A DNA stretch of 52,274 nt from Oxalobacteraceae bacterium UBA6704 (lineage in GTDB: Bacteria > Pseudomonadota > Gammaproteobacteria > Burkholderiales > Burkholderiaceae_D), in assembly GCA_002454505.1 (NCBI GenBank), contig DKJA01000034.1, positions 558 to 52,831 of the forward strand, written 5' to 3'. Position 1 is the stretch's first letter, and each line of letters begins with the position of its first letter. The notes beneath the pieces are model-generated. The model worked only from the letters and a program-made list of their open reading frames with translations, was not told the DNA's origin and searched no databases. Below are positions 18,078 to 26,744 of the stretch, piece after piece. The translations under genes were made by a program, and so were the position numbers.

Positions 18078-19772
18078 TTATTTCGCCAACAGCGCGTTGG
18101 CGGTCGTGAACGATGGACGGATATCGTTCGGCACGGCCTTCATCTTGTCCAGCGCCTTCTGCACGTCCGGACGGATGACCACGTACTTCGTCATCAGCCC
18201 TTTGGCGCGGGCGTAATCGCCGGTCGCTTCGATCGTCAGGAACTCGCGGTCCAGGTCGGTGACGGCCTGGCGGATCTTCTTGAAATCGACGGAGAAGGTG
18301 CCGTCGCCATGCGACACGAAACCGCCGTGGTCGAGCAGGTAGTTGACCTGGATCGCCATGCCGCGCGCGTGCGAATCGGTGAGGCCGAAGTGCAGCGTGC
18401 GGAAGGCCGATGCGAGGAACGTCGTGTGCAGCTTGCGCTTGGCCGCTTCGCCCTGGCCCAGCGTGTCCTTCAGCTGGCCTTTTTCCATCATGTACATCAG
18501 CGCGTACAGGCCGGTGACGTCCGCTTTCGCTTCCTCGATGGTCGAATAGGCATCCTTCAGGTCCTGGCGCGGCGTGGACTTGCCGCCGCCGGTGCTGTGC
18601 GGGCCCAGGCCGTGCGTGATTTCATGGGCGAGGATGTGCGTGAAGAAGGAGTTGAAGTCGACGTCCTTCTGGTCCGCCGGGCGCAGCACCAGTTTCGAGA
18701 TCGGCGTCAACGTGGCCTTGAACTTCGCTTCCTGGACGTTCTTCAGCATCACGCGCTTGGAGCCGCGCTGGCTGATGATGCGCTCGTCGTTCGGCAGGTT
18801 GTAGGCGGCCGTCTGCACGGCCATATTGCCGTCGCCGGCGCCATACACCTGGTTGACGACGACCATCGGCGCCACCGCGCCCACTTTCGGGTTGCGGTAT
18901 TTGGCGTCGATCGGCAGGTTGTCTTCCAGCTCCTGCATGTGCTTCGCGAAGAAGTCCAGCTTGGCCGTTTCCTTCTGGTCGCGGATGTTCACGTACGCTT
19001 CGAAGGCCGCCTTGTAGCCGAACAGTTCGTCGTTATACGTTTCGTACGGGCCGATGGTGACGTCCACCGGGGAGTCGAGGTCCATCCACGCGAAGTCGGA
19101 AGCGAGGTAGTCGTTGGACAGGAACGCTTCCGCACGCAGCGTGAGGAATTTTTTCAGCGATGCATTGTCGGTGGCGGCCGCGGCCTCTTTCAGCAGCGCG
19201 GACAGCTTCTGCAGCTCGGGCTTGTATTCATCCGAATATTTGACGGTGTGGAACTTGCCGTCCTTGCCGGTGCGAATCGTCGTGAAGAACCACTGCGCCT
19301 GCTGTTTATCCTGCGCCGGCAGGCCGTTCATCCACTGCTCCAGCGCTTCTTTCGTCGCGCCGGCCGGGTAGAAATTGCCCGCTTCAGGCTTCTTCGCGGG
19401 AATCGCGATGCCACCCAGCTGCGCGGGCAGGAAGGACTCGTGGCCATCGAGGATCGACCACGGCCCTTTATTGAGCCAGAAGTAGTCGGCGCGGGCCTTG
19501 CCCAGCGGCGTGCTGTCCTTCTGCAGCGCGGCATACAGTGCCTCGTTGCCGGCCCAGCGCTGGCGCAGCTGCAGCGTGTCGACGATCTTCGCCGCCTCGA
19601 TCAGCCTGGCGATCGCCTTGCGGTCGCCGGCCGACAGTGCCGTCGTGTCAGCCTTCAGTTCGACGGGCGCGTAACGCTGCGTCATCTTGTTCAGGTCGCT
19701 CACGGTGGCGGGGGCAGCGACGACGTTGGCAACGGCGGTGGCCAGCGCCAGCGGAATGAGGAAGTTTTTCAT
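18078..19772 (-). CDS. secreted M49 (dipeptidyl-peptidase III)-like zinc peptidase
   Basis: A 564-residue exported protein with signal peptide MKNFLIPLALATAVANVVAA. A zinc site HEITHGLGPH begins at about residue 383, and EEAKADVTGLYAL at about 413 provides the third ligand, the spacing and EExxAD pattern of dipeptidyl-peptidase III relatives. Classical M49 has HExxGH with an extra residue, so HEITH here is a shortened variant like those of bacterial M49-like proteins. The rest shows the family traits KGPWSILDG and FAWMDLDSPVDVTIGPYE. It likely cleaves small peptides in the periplasm. It ends 155 bp from the chemoreceptor gene; a repeat-filled gap precedes its start. Confidence 0.78.
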   Translation of the reverse strand: MKNFLIPLALATAVANVVAAPATVSDLNKMTQRYAPVELKADTTALSAGDRKAIARLIEAAKIVDTLQLRQRWAGNEALYAALQKDSTPLGKARADYFWLNKGPWSILDGHESFLPAQLGGIAIPAKKPEAGNFYPAGATKEALEQWMNGLPAQDKQQAQWFFTTIRTGKDGKFHTVKYSDEYKPELQKLSALLKEAAAATDNASLKKFLTLRAEAFLSNDYLASDFAWMDLDSPVDVTIGPYETYNDELFGYKAAFEAYVNIRDQKETAKLDFFAKHMQELEDNLPIDAKYRNPKVGAVAPMVVVNQVYGAGDGNMAVQTAAYNLPNDERIISQRGSKRVMLKNVQEAKFKATLTPISKLVLRPADQKDVDFNSFFTHILAHEITHGLGPHSTGGGKSTPRQDLKDAYSTIEEAKADVTGLYALMYMMEKGQLKDTLGQGEAAKRKLHTTFLASAFRTLHFGLTDSHARGMAIQVNYLLDHGGFVSHGDGTFSVDFKKIRQAVTDLDREFLTIEATGDYARAKGLMTKYVVIRPDVQKALDKMKAVPNDIRPSFTTANALLAK

Positions 19773-19832
19773 GTGACCTTTGCTTCAGTGTGAAAAGGAA
19801 TCCACATTGTAAACCCCGGCGGCGCCTCTACT

Positions 19833-19958
19833 GCTGAGTTCGTGTCCACTTTCCACACCCTGGTGTCAGACACCGACATGGACACGAGCTGAGCGTTACT
19901 ACAGCCGAGCCCGTGTCGCTGTCGGTGTCTGACACCACGGTGGACACGGCCTCGGCCG
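19833..19958. repeat. family C palindromic repeat, two units
   Basis: Unit 1 (19833-19894) has core GGTGTCAGACACC (19862-19874); unit 2 (19903-19958) has core GGTGTCTGACACC (19924-19936). Each core is bounded by outer arms of the form GCCGAGCYCGTGTC and GACACGRGCTCGGC. It lies between the peptidase and SDR genes. Confidence 0.88.
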
Positions 19959-19962
19959 CACA

Positions 19963-20562
19963 TCACCACACGCGATACACCTTGCCGGTTTCGGGTCCGT
20001 CGACGCTGCGGCTGTAGGCCAGCGCCACGCGGCGGCTGTCGGCCGGTTCGAAGCCGTGGAAGTAGTCGCCGTAGACGGGCAGCGATTCCGTCAGCACCGT
20101 GGGATCGACGAGGTTGATGCGCAGCCCCCGCTGCAACTCCACGGCCGCGCCGGTGACGAAGCCTTCCAGCGCGCGATTGACGGTGCTGGCGTTGGCGCCG
20201 TGCCGGATCGGATGGTGGCCGACAATGCCGCCCGTCAGCGTGATCGAGCCGCCGTCGCGCAGGTGATGCTGGGCGGCCAGCGCCACGTTCACCTGGCCCA
20301 TCAGCTTGCTGTCCAGGCCGCTGCGGAACTGCTCCGGCGTCATGTCCGCCAGCGGTCCGAAATGCAGCCCGCCCGCCGCGACGACGATGCCGTCCACCGG
20401 CCCCGTTCGCCCGAACAGCGCCTGCACGCTGGCGTAGTCCTCGATGGCGACCGGCTGGTCCGCGCTGCTGCGCCCGGCGCCGATGATGTCGTGGCGCCCG
20501 CCCAGCTCCGCCGCGACAGCGCGGCCGACCGTACCCGTTGCGCCGATGACGATGATCTTCAT
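19963..20562 (-). CDS. atypical short-chain dehydrogenase/reductase
   Basis: A 199-residue Rossmann protein starting MKIIVIGATGTVGRAVAAEL, the NAD(P)-binding glycine motif at residues 7-13. Later strands (DGIVVAAGG, SITLTGGIVG, LRINLVDPTVLTESL) follow the SDR fold. The catalytic YxxxK is not present at the expected place; the segment reads HGANASTVNRALEGF, so either chemistry differs or it acts in binding. ACAGGAGGAAGC upstream of 20562 is an excellent ribosome-binding site. It diverges from a LysR regulator over a 92-bp gap, the classic arrangement for LysR control of this gene. Its stop abuts a family C repeat. Confidence 0.8.
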   Translation of the reverse strand: MKIIVIGATGTVGRAVAAELGGRHDIIGAGRSSADQPVAIEDYASVQALFGRTGPVDGIVVAAGGLHFGPLADMTPEQFRSGLDSKLMGQVNVALAAQHHLRDGGSITLTGGIVGHHPIRHGANASTVNRALEGFVTGAAVELQRGLRINLVDPTVLTESLPVYGDYFHGFEPADSRRVALAYSRSVDGPETGKVYRVW

Positions 20563-20654
20563 GCTTCCTCCTGTAATCGAGGAGCCAGTATGCAACCCGT
20601 CGCCACAAGAATAAATACGCTAGCATGACGCAGATTCGTAACCAGGAATTCGCA

Positions 20655-21533
20655 ATGGACAAGCTGCGCAGCATGGAAGTCTTTGTCGCCGCCGTCGATG
20701 CCGGCAGTTTCGCCGGCGCGGCCCAGCGGTGCGGACTGTCCGCCGTGATGGTGGGCAAGCACATCCGTGCACTGGAACAGATGCTGGGCGCCGCACTGCT
20801 CACCCGCACCACGCGGCGCCACGCGCTGACGGAAATCGGCCGCCGTTACGCCGACCAGTGCCGCACAATCCTGGCGCAGGTCGGCGAAGCGGAATCCGGC
20901 GCCGAGGCAATGCGGGCGACGCCGCGGGGGCTGCTGAAGGTGACGGCGCCCGTATCGTTCGGGTCGGAGGTGCTGAGCCCGGCGGTGACGGACTACCTGG
21001 CGCTGCATCCGGACGTGGCGGTGGAACTGAACCTGAACGACCGCACGGTGGACCTGGTCGAGGAAGGCTTCGATGTCGCCGTGCGGATCGGCCCGCTGCC
21101 GGACTCGACGCTGGTGGCGCGGCCGCTAAGGCCGTATGCAGTGGCCGTGTGCGCGTCGCCCGCCTACCTCGCAAGGCACGGCACGCCGCGCACGCCGGCC
21201 GACCTGGCGCGCCACGAGTGCCTGGAATTCACGGGCTGGCTGCCGCAGGCGCGGTGGAAACTGAAGGGAGAGAAGGATGGCGGCTTCGTCGCGCCGGGCC
21301 GGTTCCGCGCGAACAGCACGGCGGCACTGCGCGCGGCGGCATTGAACGGATTCGGCATCGTCATGCAGGCCGAGCTGCTGCTGGCGGACGACATCGCCGC
21401 CGGCCGCCTCGTCCCGCTGCTGGCGGACTGGCTGCCGACGCCGCGGCCTATGCACCTCGTCTACTCGCGCGACCGGCGCGCCACGCCGAAGCTGACGACG
21501 TTTGTCGACTTCATGCTGGCGCGCTTCGGCTGA
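20655..21533 (+). CDS. LysR-family transcriptional regulator
   Basis: A 292-residue regulator. The N-terminal winged helix-turn-helix (about 1-60) reads MDKLRSMEVFVAAVDAGSFA, GAAQRCGLSAVMVGKHIRAL; the rest is the periplasmic-binding-like effector domain (from GLLKVTAPVSFGSEVLSP). It belongs to the LysR subgroup with the DxxxLNDRTVDLVEEGFDVAVRIG signature. It diverges from the SDR gene and probably regulates it and itself. I used the ATG at 20655, which fits the family N-terminus, rather than 20625. The effector is unknown. Confidence 0.92.
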   Translation: MDKLRSMEVFVAAVDAGSFAGAAQRCGLSAVMVGKHIRALEQMLGAALLTRTTRRHALTEIGRRYADQCRTILAQVGEAESGAEAMRATPRGLLKVTAPVSFGSEVLSPAVTDYLALHPDVAVELNLNDRTVDLVEEGFDVAVRIGPLPDSTLVARPLRPYAVAVCASPAYLARHGTPRTPADLARHECLEFTGWLPQARWKLKGEKDGGFVAPGRFRANSTAALRAAALNGFGIVMQAELLLADDIAAGRLVPLLADWLPTPRPMHLVYSRDRRATPKLTTFVDFMLARFG

Positions 21534-21541
21534 GGCAGAAC

Positions 21542-21598
21542 GGCCGAGCTCGTGTCCATGTCGGTGTCTGACACCATGGTGGACACGGGCTCGGCCGT
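21542..21598. repeat. family C palindromic repeat, single unit
   Basis: A near-perfect long palindrome with GGTGTCTGACACC at 21563-21575, inner flanks CATGT/ATGGT and outer arms GGCCGAGCTCGTGTCC and GGACACGGGCTCGGCC. It sits between convergent lysR and nitroreductase genes and could act as a terminator. Confidence 0.9.
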
Positions 21599-21605
21599 AC
21601 GGGTA

Positions 21606-22241
21606 TTACGCGACTTCGGTGACGAACTGCTCGACCGGGCGGCGCACCTTCGGCAGCTTGACCAGCCAGTCGCCCTCTTCCTGCCGGTAGCCCAGCGGCA
21701 GCATGGCGACGGAACGCAGGCCCCGCTCGCGCAGCTTCAGGATCGTGTCGACGGCGGCCGGGTCGAAGCCTTCCATCGGCACGCAGTCCACTTCCTCGAA
21801 GGCGGCGGCGATGATCGATGCGCCCAGGCCGATGAAGGCCTGGCGGGCCGTGTGGCTGAAGTTGATGTCGGCGCCGCGCTGCGGGTAGCTGGCCAGCAGT
21901 TGCTGGCGGTAGGCTTCCCAGCCTTCGTTCTTGAAGCCGCGCACTTCATTGGTGTAGTCGAACATCTGGTTGATGCGGTCGGCCGTGTAGTCGTCCCATG
22001 CGGCAAACACCAGCACATGCGAGCCGTCGACCACTTGTTGCTGGTTCCACGCCACGGCAGTGATCTCCTTGCGGATCTCGGGATTCGTCACCAGCAGGAT
22101 TTCATACGGCTGCAGGCCGCTCGACGTCGGCGCCAGGCGCGCGGCTTCGATGATGCGGTCGACTTTTTCGCGCGGCACGGCGCGGCTCGGATCCATTTTC
22201 TTCGTCGCGTAACGCCACTGCAGTTTGTCCAGCAATTCCAT
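21606..22241 (-). CDS. NfsB-like nitroreductase-family NAD(P)H oxidoreductase
   Basis: A 211-residue flavin (FMN) enzyme of the nitroreductase fold. It begins MELLDKLQWRYATKKMDPSR, with the FMN-contacting RYATKK, then AARLAPTSSGLQPYEILLVT, the Ser/Gln-containing signature, and ends with LKLRERGLRSVAMLPLGYR. Members are dimeric cytoplasmic enzymes reducing quinones, nitroaromatics or flavins. It follows the outer-membrane factor gene of the efflux operon by 89 bp in the same direction, so it may be co-expressed with detoxification functions; that is inference. Confidence 0.88.
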   Translation of the reverse strand: MELLDKLQWRYATKKMDPSRAVPREKVDRIIEAARLAPTSSGLQPYEILLVTNPEIRKEITAVAWNQQQVVDGSHVLVFAAWDDYTADRINQMFDYTNEVRGFKNEGWEAYRQQLLASYPQRGADINFSHTARQAFIGLGASIIAAAFEEVDCVPMEGFDPAAVDTILKLRERGLRSVAMLPLGYRQEEGDWLVKLPKVRRPVEQFVTEVA

Positions 22242-22330
22242 CGTGTTTCCTTTGTTCGTTGGGTTGATTCAAAACGCTTCGGGCCGGCGGACCAGTCGCC
22301 GCCGGCCTCGCCAGCGTAATCGAAAACGGC

Positions 22331-23797
22331 TTAGTTTGCAGCGGAGGCCGGCGCCGGCGCCAGCTGCGCCAGCCCGCCCTGTGGCTGCCAGCCGGCACCG
22401 AGAGCGCGGGCGACAGCCACGGCGGCCAGCAGCCGCTGCGTGTCGATCTGCGCGGCGGCGCGGTCGGCGGTCAGCGACGAGCGCTGCGCGTCCGTCACAT
22501 CCAGATAAGTGGACAGGCCGCGCTCATACCGCGCGCTGGCCACCAGGTAGGCACGGGCCGCCGCTTCGCGCGACACCGCCTGCACCTTGCCCTGCTGCTG
22601 CCGCTGCTGCACGTCGGACAGCGCGTCTTCCACTTCGCGCAGCGCCGTCAGCAGCTTGCCCTGGTGGTTGGCGATCGCCTCGTCGTAGCGGGACTGCGCC
22701 AGCTTCAGGTTGGCCTTGTTGCGGCCACCGTCGAAGACCGGCAGCGACAGCGCCAGCGGGCCGGCGCTGAAGGTGCGCGAACCGCCCTTGGCGATCTCGG
22801 ACAGGCTCTCCGACGCGAAGCCGAAATTCCCCGTCAGGCTCACGGATGGATAGAACGCGCCTTCGGCCACGCCGATGTTCGCGTTGGCCGCCTTCAGCGT
22901 GGCGACGCTCGCCGCGAGGTCGGGACGCTGGCCCAGCAGGCTGGCCGGCAGGCCGACGGGAATCGCCGGCGGCTGCGGCAGCGTCGCACCCGGCACGGCC
23001 TGCAGCACCGTCGTCGATGGCGATGCGCCCAGCAGCACGGCCAGGCCGTGTTCCAGGCCATTGCGCTGACGCTGCACTTCTTCCAGGTCCGCTTCGGCAT
23101 TGGCGCGCTCGATGCGCGCGCGTGCCGTATCGAGCTCGTTGGTGAGACCCGCATCGAAGCGCGCGTTGACCAGTTCCTCGGACTCGCGGCGCGAAGCCAG
23201 CGCGCCGCGCAGGATCGCGATCTCCGTATCCAGGCCGCGCAACTGCCAGTACGTGGTCGCCACTTGCGACGTCAGCACCAGCATCACGCCATCGCGGTCC
23301 GCCTGCGCGGCCAGCGCCTGCGCATCGGCCGCTTCGATGGAGCGCTTGACGCGGCCCAGCAGATCGAGCTCGTACGAGAACGAGGTGCCGAGCGAGTAGT
23401 TGTTGCCGTCGATGGCGCGGCGGCCCAGCGCGATGCCCTGCGACGTGTTGGCCGATGTGCGCGAGTTCGAAATGCCGGTGCTGACGTTCAGCTGCGGCCG
23501 GTCGCTGGCGCGCACGACACCCAGCTGCGCCTCGGCCTGCAGCAGCCGCTGCGCCGCCGCCTTGACGGTCGGGCTGTCGCGCAGCGCCTGCTGTTCCAGG
23601 CCGTTCAGCGTGTCGTCGCCGAACACGCTCCACCACTGCTGCGGCAGGTGGGCGCTGTCGCTGGTGCCCACCGCGTGGCGGAAGCTCGCATCGGCCACGT
23701 TCTGCGGCGCCTTGAAATCGGTGCCGACGGTGGCGCAGCCGGACAGCAGCAGCACGGCACTGGCGACGGCGATGGAGATAGTCTGTTTGATGAACAT
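22331..23797 (-). CDS. outer-membrane factor lipoprotein (NodT/OprM type)
   Basis: A 488-residue TolC-like channel. The lipoprotein signal ends LLLSGCATVG with lipidation at Cys21. The protein then shows the two-repeat helical-barrel composition of NodT-family factors (TYWQLRGLDTEIAILRGAL; DLAASVATLKAANANIGVAEGAFYPSVSL with the conserved FYPSVSLTG, repeated; GPLALSLPVFDGGRNKANL). It forms the outer-membrane exit duct of a tripartite pump. It starts 22 bp after emrB and completes an emrA-emrB-OMF operon. Confidence 0.92.
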   Translation of the reverse strand: MFIKQTISIAVASAVLLLSGCATVGTDFKAPQNVADASFRHAVGTSDSAHLPQQWWSVFGDDTLNGLEQQALRDSPTVKAAAQRLLQAEAQLGVVRASDRPQLNVSTGISNSRTSANTSQGIALGRRAIDGNNYSLGTSFSYELDLLGRVKRSIEAADAQALAAQADRDGVMLVLTSQVATTYWQLRGLDTEIAILRGALASRRESEELVNARFDAGLTNELDTARARIERANAEADLEEVQRQRNGLEHGLAVLLGASPSTTVLQAVPGATLPQPPAIPVGLPASLLGQRPDLAASVATLKAANANIGVAEGAFYPSVSLTGNFGFASESLSEIAKGGSRTFSAGPLALSLPVFDGGRNKANLKLAQSRYDEAIANHQGKLLTALREVEDALSDVQQRQQQGKVQAVSREAAARAYLVASARYERGLSTYLDVTDAQRSSLTADRAAAQIDTQRLLAAVAVARALGAGWQPQGGLAQLAPAPASAAN

Positions 23798-23819
23798 GGT
23801 GTTACCTCTTGATTTTTTA

Positions 23820-25427
23820 TTAGTGCCCGCCGCCGCCGGGGCCGGATGGGGACTTCACTTTGTCCGAGAACCACAGGATCGCGATGCAGGACAGCAGGAT
23901 GCAGCCGACGAGGAAGAAGCCGTCGTTGTAGGCCATCACGAACGACTCGCGCCGCACGATGCCGTCGACGGCTTTCAGCGCCATCCCCGCCGCGTTGACG
24001 GGGTCGAAGCCCTGGCCGACAAAGGCCTGCGTCATCGTGTCCAGCCGCTGCTGCGTGTTGGCCGAGAAGCTGGTGATCGCTTCGCCCAGGCGCGCCGAGT
24101 GGAAGTGCTCGCGCTGCGTCAGTGCGGTGGCCAGCAGCGCGATGCCGATCGAGCCGCCCAGGTTGCGCGTCATGTTGAACAGGCTCGACGCCGACGGCAT
24201 GTCCTTCGGCGCGATGCCGTTCATCGCGAAGTTCGACAGCGTCAGCATCACGAACGGCTGGCCCAATGCGCGGATGATCTGCGACAGCATCAGCTGGTCG
24301 TAGCCGGTGCTCGCATCCATATACGCGTTCATCAGGCACGAGCCGCCGAACAGCAGCAGGCCGAACGAACAGAGGATGCGGTTGTCGATCTTCGCCGACA
24401 GCTTGGCGACGAACGGCATGATGAACAGCTGGGGAAGCCCCATCCACATGATCACTTCGCCGATCTGCATCGGCGAGTAGCCGGCGATCTGGCCGAGGAA
24501 CAGCGGCAGCAGGAACGACGAACCATACAGGCCCATGCCCATCACCGCCGACAGTCCGGTCGCGACAAGGAAGTTCCGCTGGCCGTACAGGCCCAGGTTG
24601 ACGAAGGGCTGCGCGCGCATCGTGCTGGTGACGATCCAGCCCAGCAGGCCAACGATCGCCAGGCCGGCAAACGTGATGATGAAGGCGGAATCGAACCAGT
24701 CCTTGCTGTTGCCCTCTTCGAGGAAGATGGTCAGGCAGCCCAGGCCCATGGCCATCAGGCCCATGCCCAGCCAGTCGGCGTTCCACAGCAGGCCGAGGTT
24801 CTTCTGTTCCTTGTCCAGGCCATAGGCGATGCCGCCGATCAGCAGCAGGCCGGGCACCCAGTTGATGTAGAAGATCGACGGCCAGCCATACAGCTCGGAC
24901 AGGTAGCCGCCCAGCGTCGGACCCATTGCCGGTGCCAGCGTGGCGGTCAGGCCGAACAGCGCCATGCCGGTCGCCCGCTTCGACGGCGGCAGCTTGGCCA
25001 TCACCAGCGTCATCGCCATCGGGATCAGCGCACCGCCCGTAAAGCCCTGCAGCATGCGGAAGGCGATCATGCTTTCCAGGTTCCACGCGAAGCCGCACAG
25101 CGTGGAGAAGGCCAGGAACAGCGCCGTGGTGCCCATCATGTAGCCGCGCAGCGAGAACACGCGGGTCAGCAAGGCGGTCAGCGGAATGACGATGATCTCC
25201 GCCACCAGGTAGGCGGTGGAGATCCACGAGCCCTCTTCCTGCGTGGCGGACAGCGAACCGAGGATATCTTTCAGCGACGAGTTGGTGATCTGGATGTCCA
25301 GCACCGCCATGAACGCGCCCAGCATGCCGGCGGCCACGGCGACCCAGGTGCGGCCGGACACCGCGCCGGTCACCTGGCCATAGGCCTGCGGCGCGGGCGG
25401 CTTGCCCGCGATGGTTTGTGAGCTCAT
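23820..25427 (-). CDS. emrB: EmrB/QacA-type DHA2 multidrug exporter
   Basis: A 535-residue, 14-helix drug:H+ antiporter. The DHA2 motif LDIQITNSSLKDI is in helix 1; TALLTRVFSLRGYM follows helix 2 and GAIMPM-like GGALIPMAMTLVMAKLP is in helix 4. It pumps hydrophobic compounds together with the adjacent membrane-fusion protein and outer-membrane factor. It begins 15 bp after emrA and ends 22 bp before the OMF. Substrates cannot be inferred. Confidence 0.92.
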   Translation of the reverse strand: MSSQTIAGKPPAPQAYGQVTGAVSGRTWVAVAAGMLGAFMAVLDIQITNSSLKDILGSLSATQEEGSWISTAYLVAEIIVIPLTALLTRVFSLRGYMMGTTALFLAFSTLCGFAWNLESMIAFRMLQGFTGGALIPMAMTLVMAKLPPSKRATGMALFGLTATLAPAMGPTLGGYLSELYGWPSIFYINWVPGLLLIGGIAYGLDKEQKNLGLLWNADWLGMGLMAMGLGCLTIFLEEGNSKDWFDSAFIITFAGLAIVGLLGWIVTSTMRAQPFVNLGLYGQRNFLVATGLSAVMGMGLYGSSFLLPLFLGQIAGYSPMQIGEVIMWMGLPQLFIMPFVAKLSAKIDNRILCSFGLLLFGGSCLMNAYMDASTGYDQLMLSQIIRALGQPFVMLTLSNFAMNGIAPKDMPSASSLFNMTRNLGGSIGIALLATALTQREHFHSARLGEAITSFSANTQQRLDTMTQAFVGQGFDPVNAAGMALKAVDGIVRRESFVMAYNDGFFLVGCILLSCIAILWFSDKVKSPSGPGGGGH

Positions 25428-25442
25428 TGCGAGACCCGTCGC

Positions 25443-26588
25443 TTAGTGCACTTGCTTGTTGTTGTCGCCGATCGCCACTTCGGCGATCACCGACATGCCC
25501 GGCACCAGGCGGCCCGCCAGCGCCTTCTGGTCGGCCGGCTGCAGCGTGATTTTTACGGGCACGCGCTGGACGATCTTGGTGAAGTTGCCGGTGGCGTTAT
25601 CGGCCGGCAGCAGCGCGAACTGGTTGCCCGACGCCGGCGAGAAGCTGTCCACGCGGCCGGTCAGTTCGCGGCCGGGAATCGCATCGACGCTGATGTGCAC
25701 CGGCTGGCCGATGTGCATGTCCGCCAGCTGCGTTTCCTTGAAGTTGGCGGTGACCCACACGTCGTCCTGCACCAGCGCCGTCAGCTGCTGGCCGGGCGAC
25801 ACGCGCTGGCCCACTTCCAGGTTGCGCTTGCCCACGCGGCCGGCGATCGGCGCCAGGATATGGTTGTAGGCGAGCTGCTGTTCGGCGTCCTTCAGCTGCA
25901 CTTTCAGCACGTCGATCTGCGCCTTCAGCACGTCGCGGGCGGAACCGGCGGCGGCGATCTGCGCTTTCGCGGCGACGACGCTGTCCTTGCGGGCGGCCAG
26001 GTCGGCCACGGCGCTGGCGCGCGAGGCGTTGGCGCCATCCAGTTCCGCTTTCGACACGGCTTTCATCTGGCTGGTGAACAGCTGGCCATAGCGGTCGGCA
26101 TCCTGGTTGGCGCGCAGCAGCAGCGCTTCCGATTGTTTGACTTGCGCGGACGCGCCGCTGGCCTGCGCATTGGCCTGCGCCACCTGGGCATCGGCCTGCA
26201 GCACCTGCGCTTCGGCGCTGGCGATCTGCGCGCGGATCTGTTCGACCTTGACACCCTGGTCGAACGGATCGAGTTCGGCGATCACGTCGCCCGCCTTCAC
26301 ATACTGGTTATCGTCGATCAGCACTTTCGTCACCGTGCCGGCGATGCGCGACGACACCGGGTGCACGTGACCGGCCACGTAGGCGTTTTCCGTCTCGACG
26401 AAGTGAGCGCTGCGGTACCACATGCGGCCGCCGGCGGCGATGGCGGCGATGGCGATCACGCCAGCCACTACCAGTACGCGGCGGTTGGGCTTCTTCGGAG
26501 GAGCCGCTGCCGCAGGCGCCGCGGGTGCACCCTGAGCGGGCGGGACGGCGCTGAGCACTTTTTGTTCTTGGTTTTGCGGGTTGGACAT
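25443..26588 (-). CDS. emrA: EmrA-type membrane-fusion protein (HlyD family)
   Basis: A 381-residue periplasmic adaptor. An N-terminal cytoplasmic Ala/Pro-rich tail is followed by one transmembrane helix (VLVVAGVIAIAAIAAGG), then ENAYVAGHVHPVSSRIAGTV (first lipoyl half), a long alpha-hairpin rich in Gln/Ala (about 100-220), and the second lipoyl half AYNHILAPIAGRVGKRNLEVG. This is the EmrA/HlyD domain order. The ATG at 26588 has GGAG upstream; the frame to 26636 extends into the promoter. It is the first gene of the efflux operon and diverges from the TetR gene. Confidence 0.92.
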   Translation of the reverse strand: MSNPQNQEQKVLSAVPPAQGAPAAPAAAAPPKKPNRRVLVVAGVIAIAAIAAGGRMWYRSAHFVETENAYVAGHVHPVSSRIAGTVTKVLIDDNQYVKAGDVIAELDPFDQGVKVEQIRAQIASAEAQVLQADAQVAQANAQASGASAQVKQSEALLLRANQDADRYGQLFTSQMKAVSKAELDGANASRASAVADLAARKDSVVAAKAQIAAAGSARDVLKAQIDVLKVQLKDAEQQLAYNHILAPIAGRVGKRNLEVGQRVSPGQQLTALVQDDVWVTANFKETQLADMHIGQPVHISVDAIPGRELTGRVDSFSPASGNQFALLPADNATGNFTKIVQRVPVKITLQPADQKALAGRLVPGMSVIAEVAIGDNNKQVH

Positions 26589-26624
26589 GGTCGCTCCGAA
26601 AATAAAATGAAATGGGATCTGCGC

Positions 26625-26653
26625 ATTATTGGACAACGATCTGCGGAAGTCAA
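26625..26653 (-). promoter_or_regulatory. emrA promoter
   Basis: On the minus strand TTGACT (26653-26648), 17-bp spacer, AATAAT (26630-26625). It is 36 bp upstream of the emrA start. The inverted repeat at 26656-26677 touches its -35. Confidence 0.65.
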
Positions 26654-26655
26654 GA

Positions 26656-26677
26656 AATGAAACGGTTGCATTTCATT
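26656..26677. promoter_or_regulatory. probable TetR operator between emrA and its regulator
   Basis: Perfect 7-bp arms AATGAAA/TTTCATT around an 8-bp centre. The repeat abuts the emrA -35 and its right arm overlaps a possible tetR promoter (TTGCAT 26666-26671, N17, TAAAGT 26689-26694). A repressor bound here would block both divergent genes. Confidence 0.6.
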
Positions 26678-26744
26678 CCTGAGTGGCATAAAGTAGGGGC
26701 ATCTGTTACTTTCGGCTTTTTCCTCGCTACAACGCCTCGCTACC

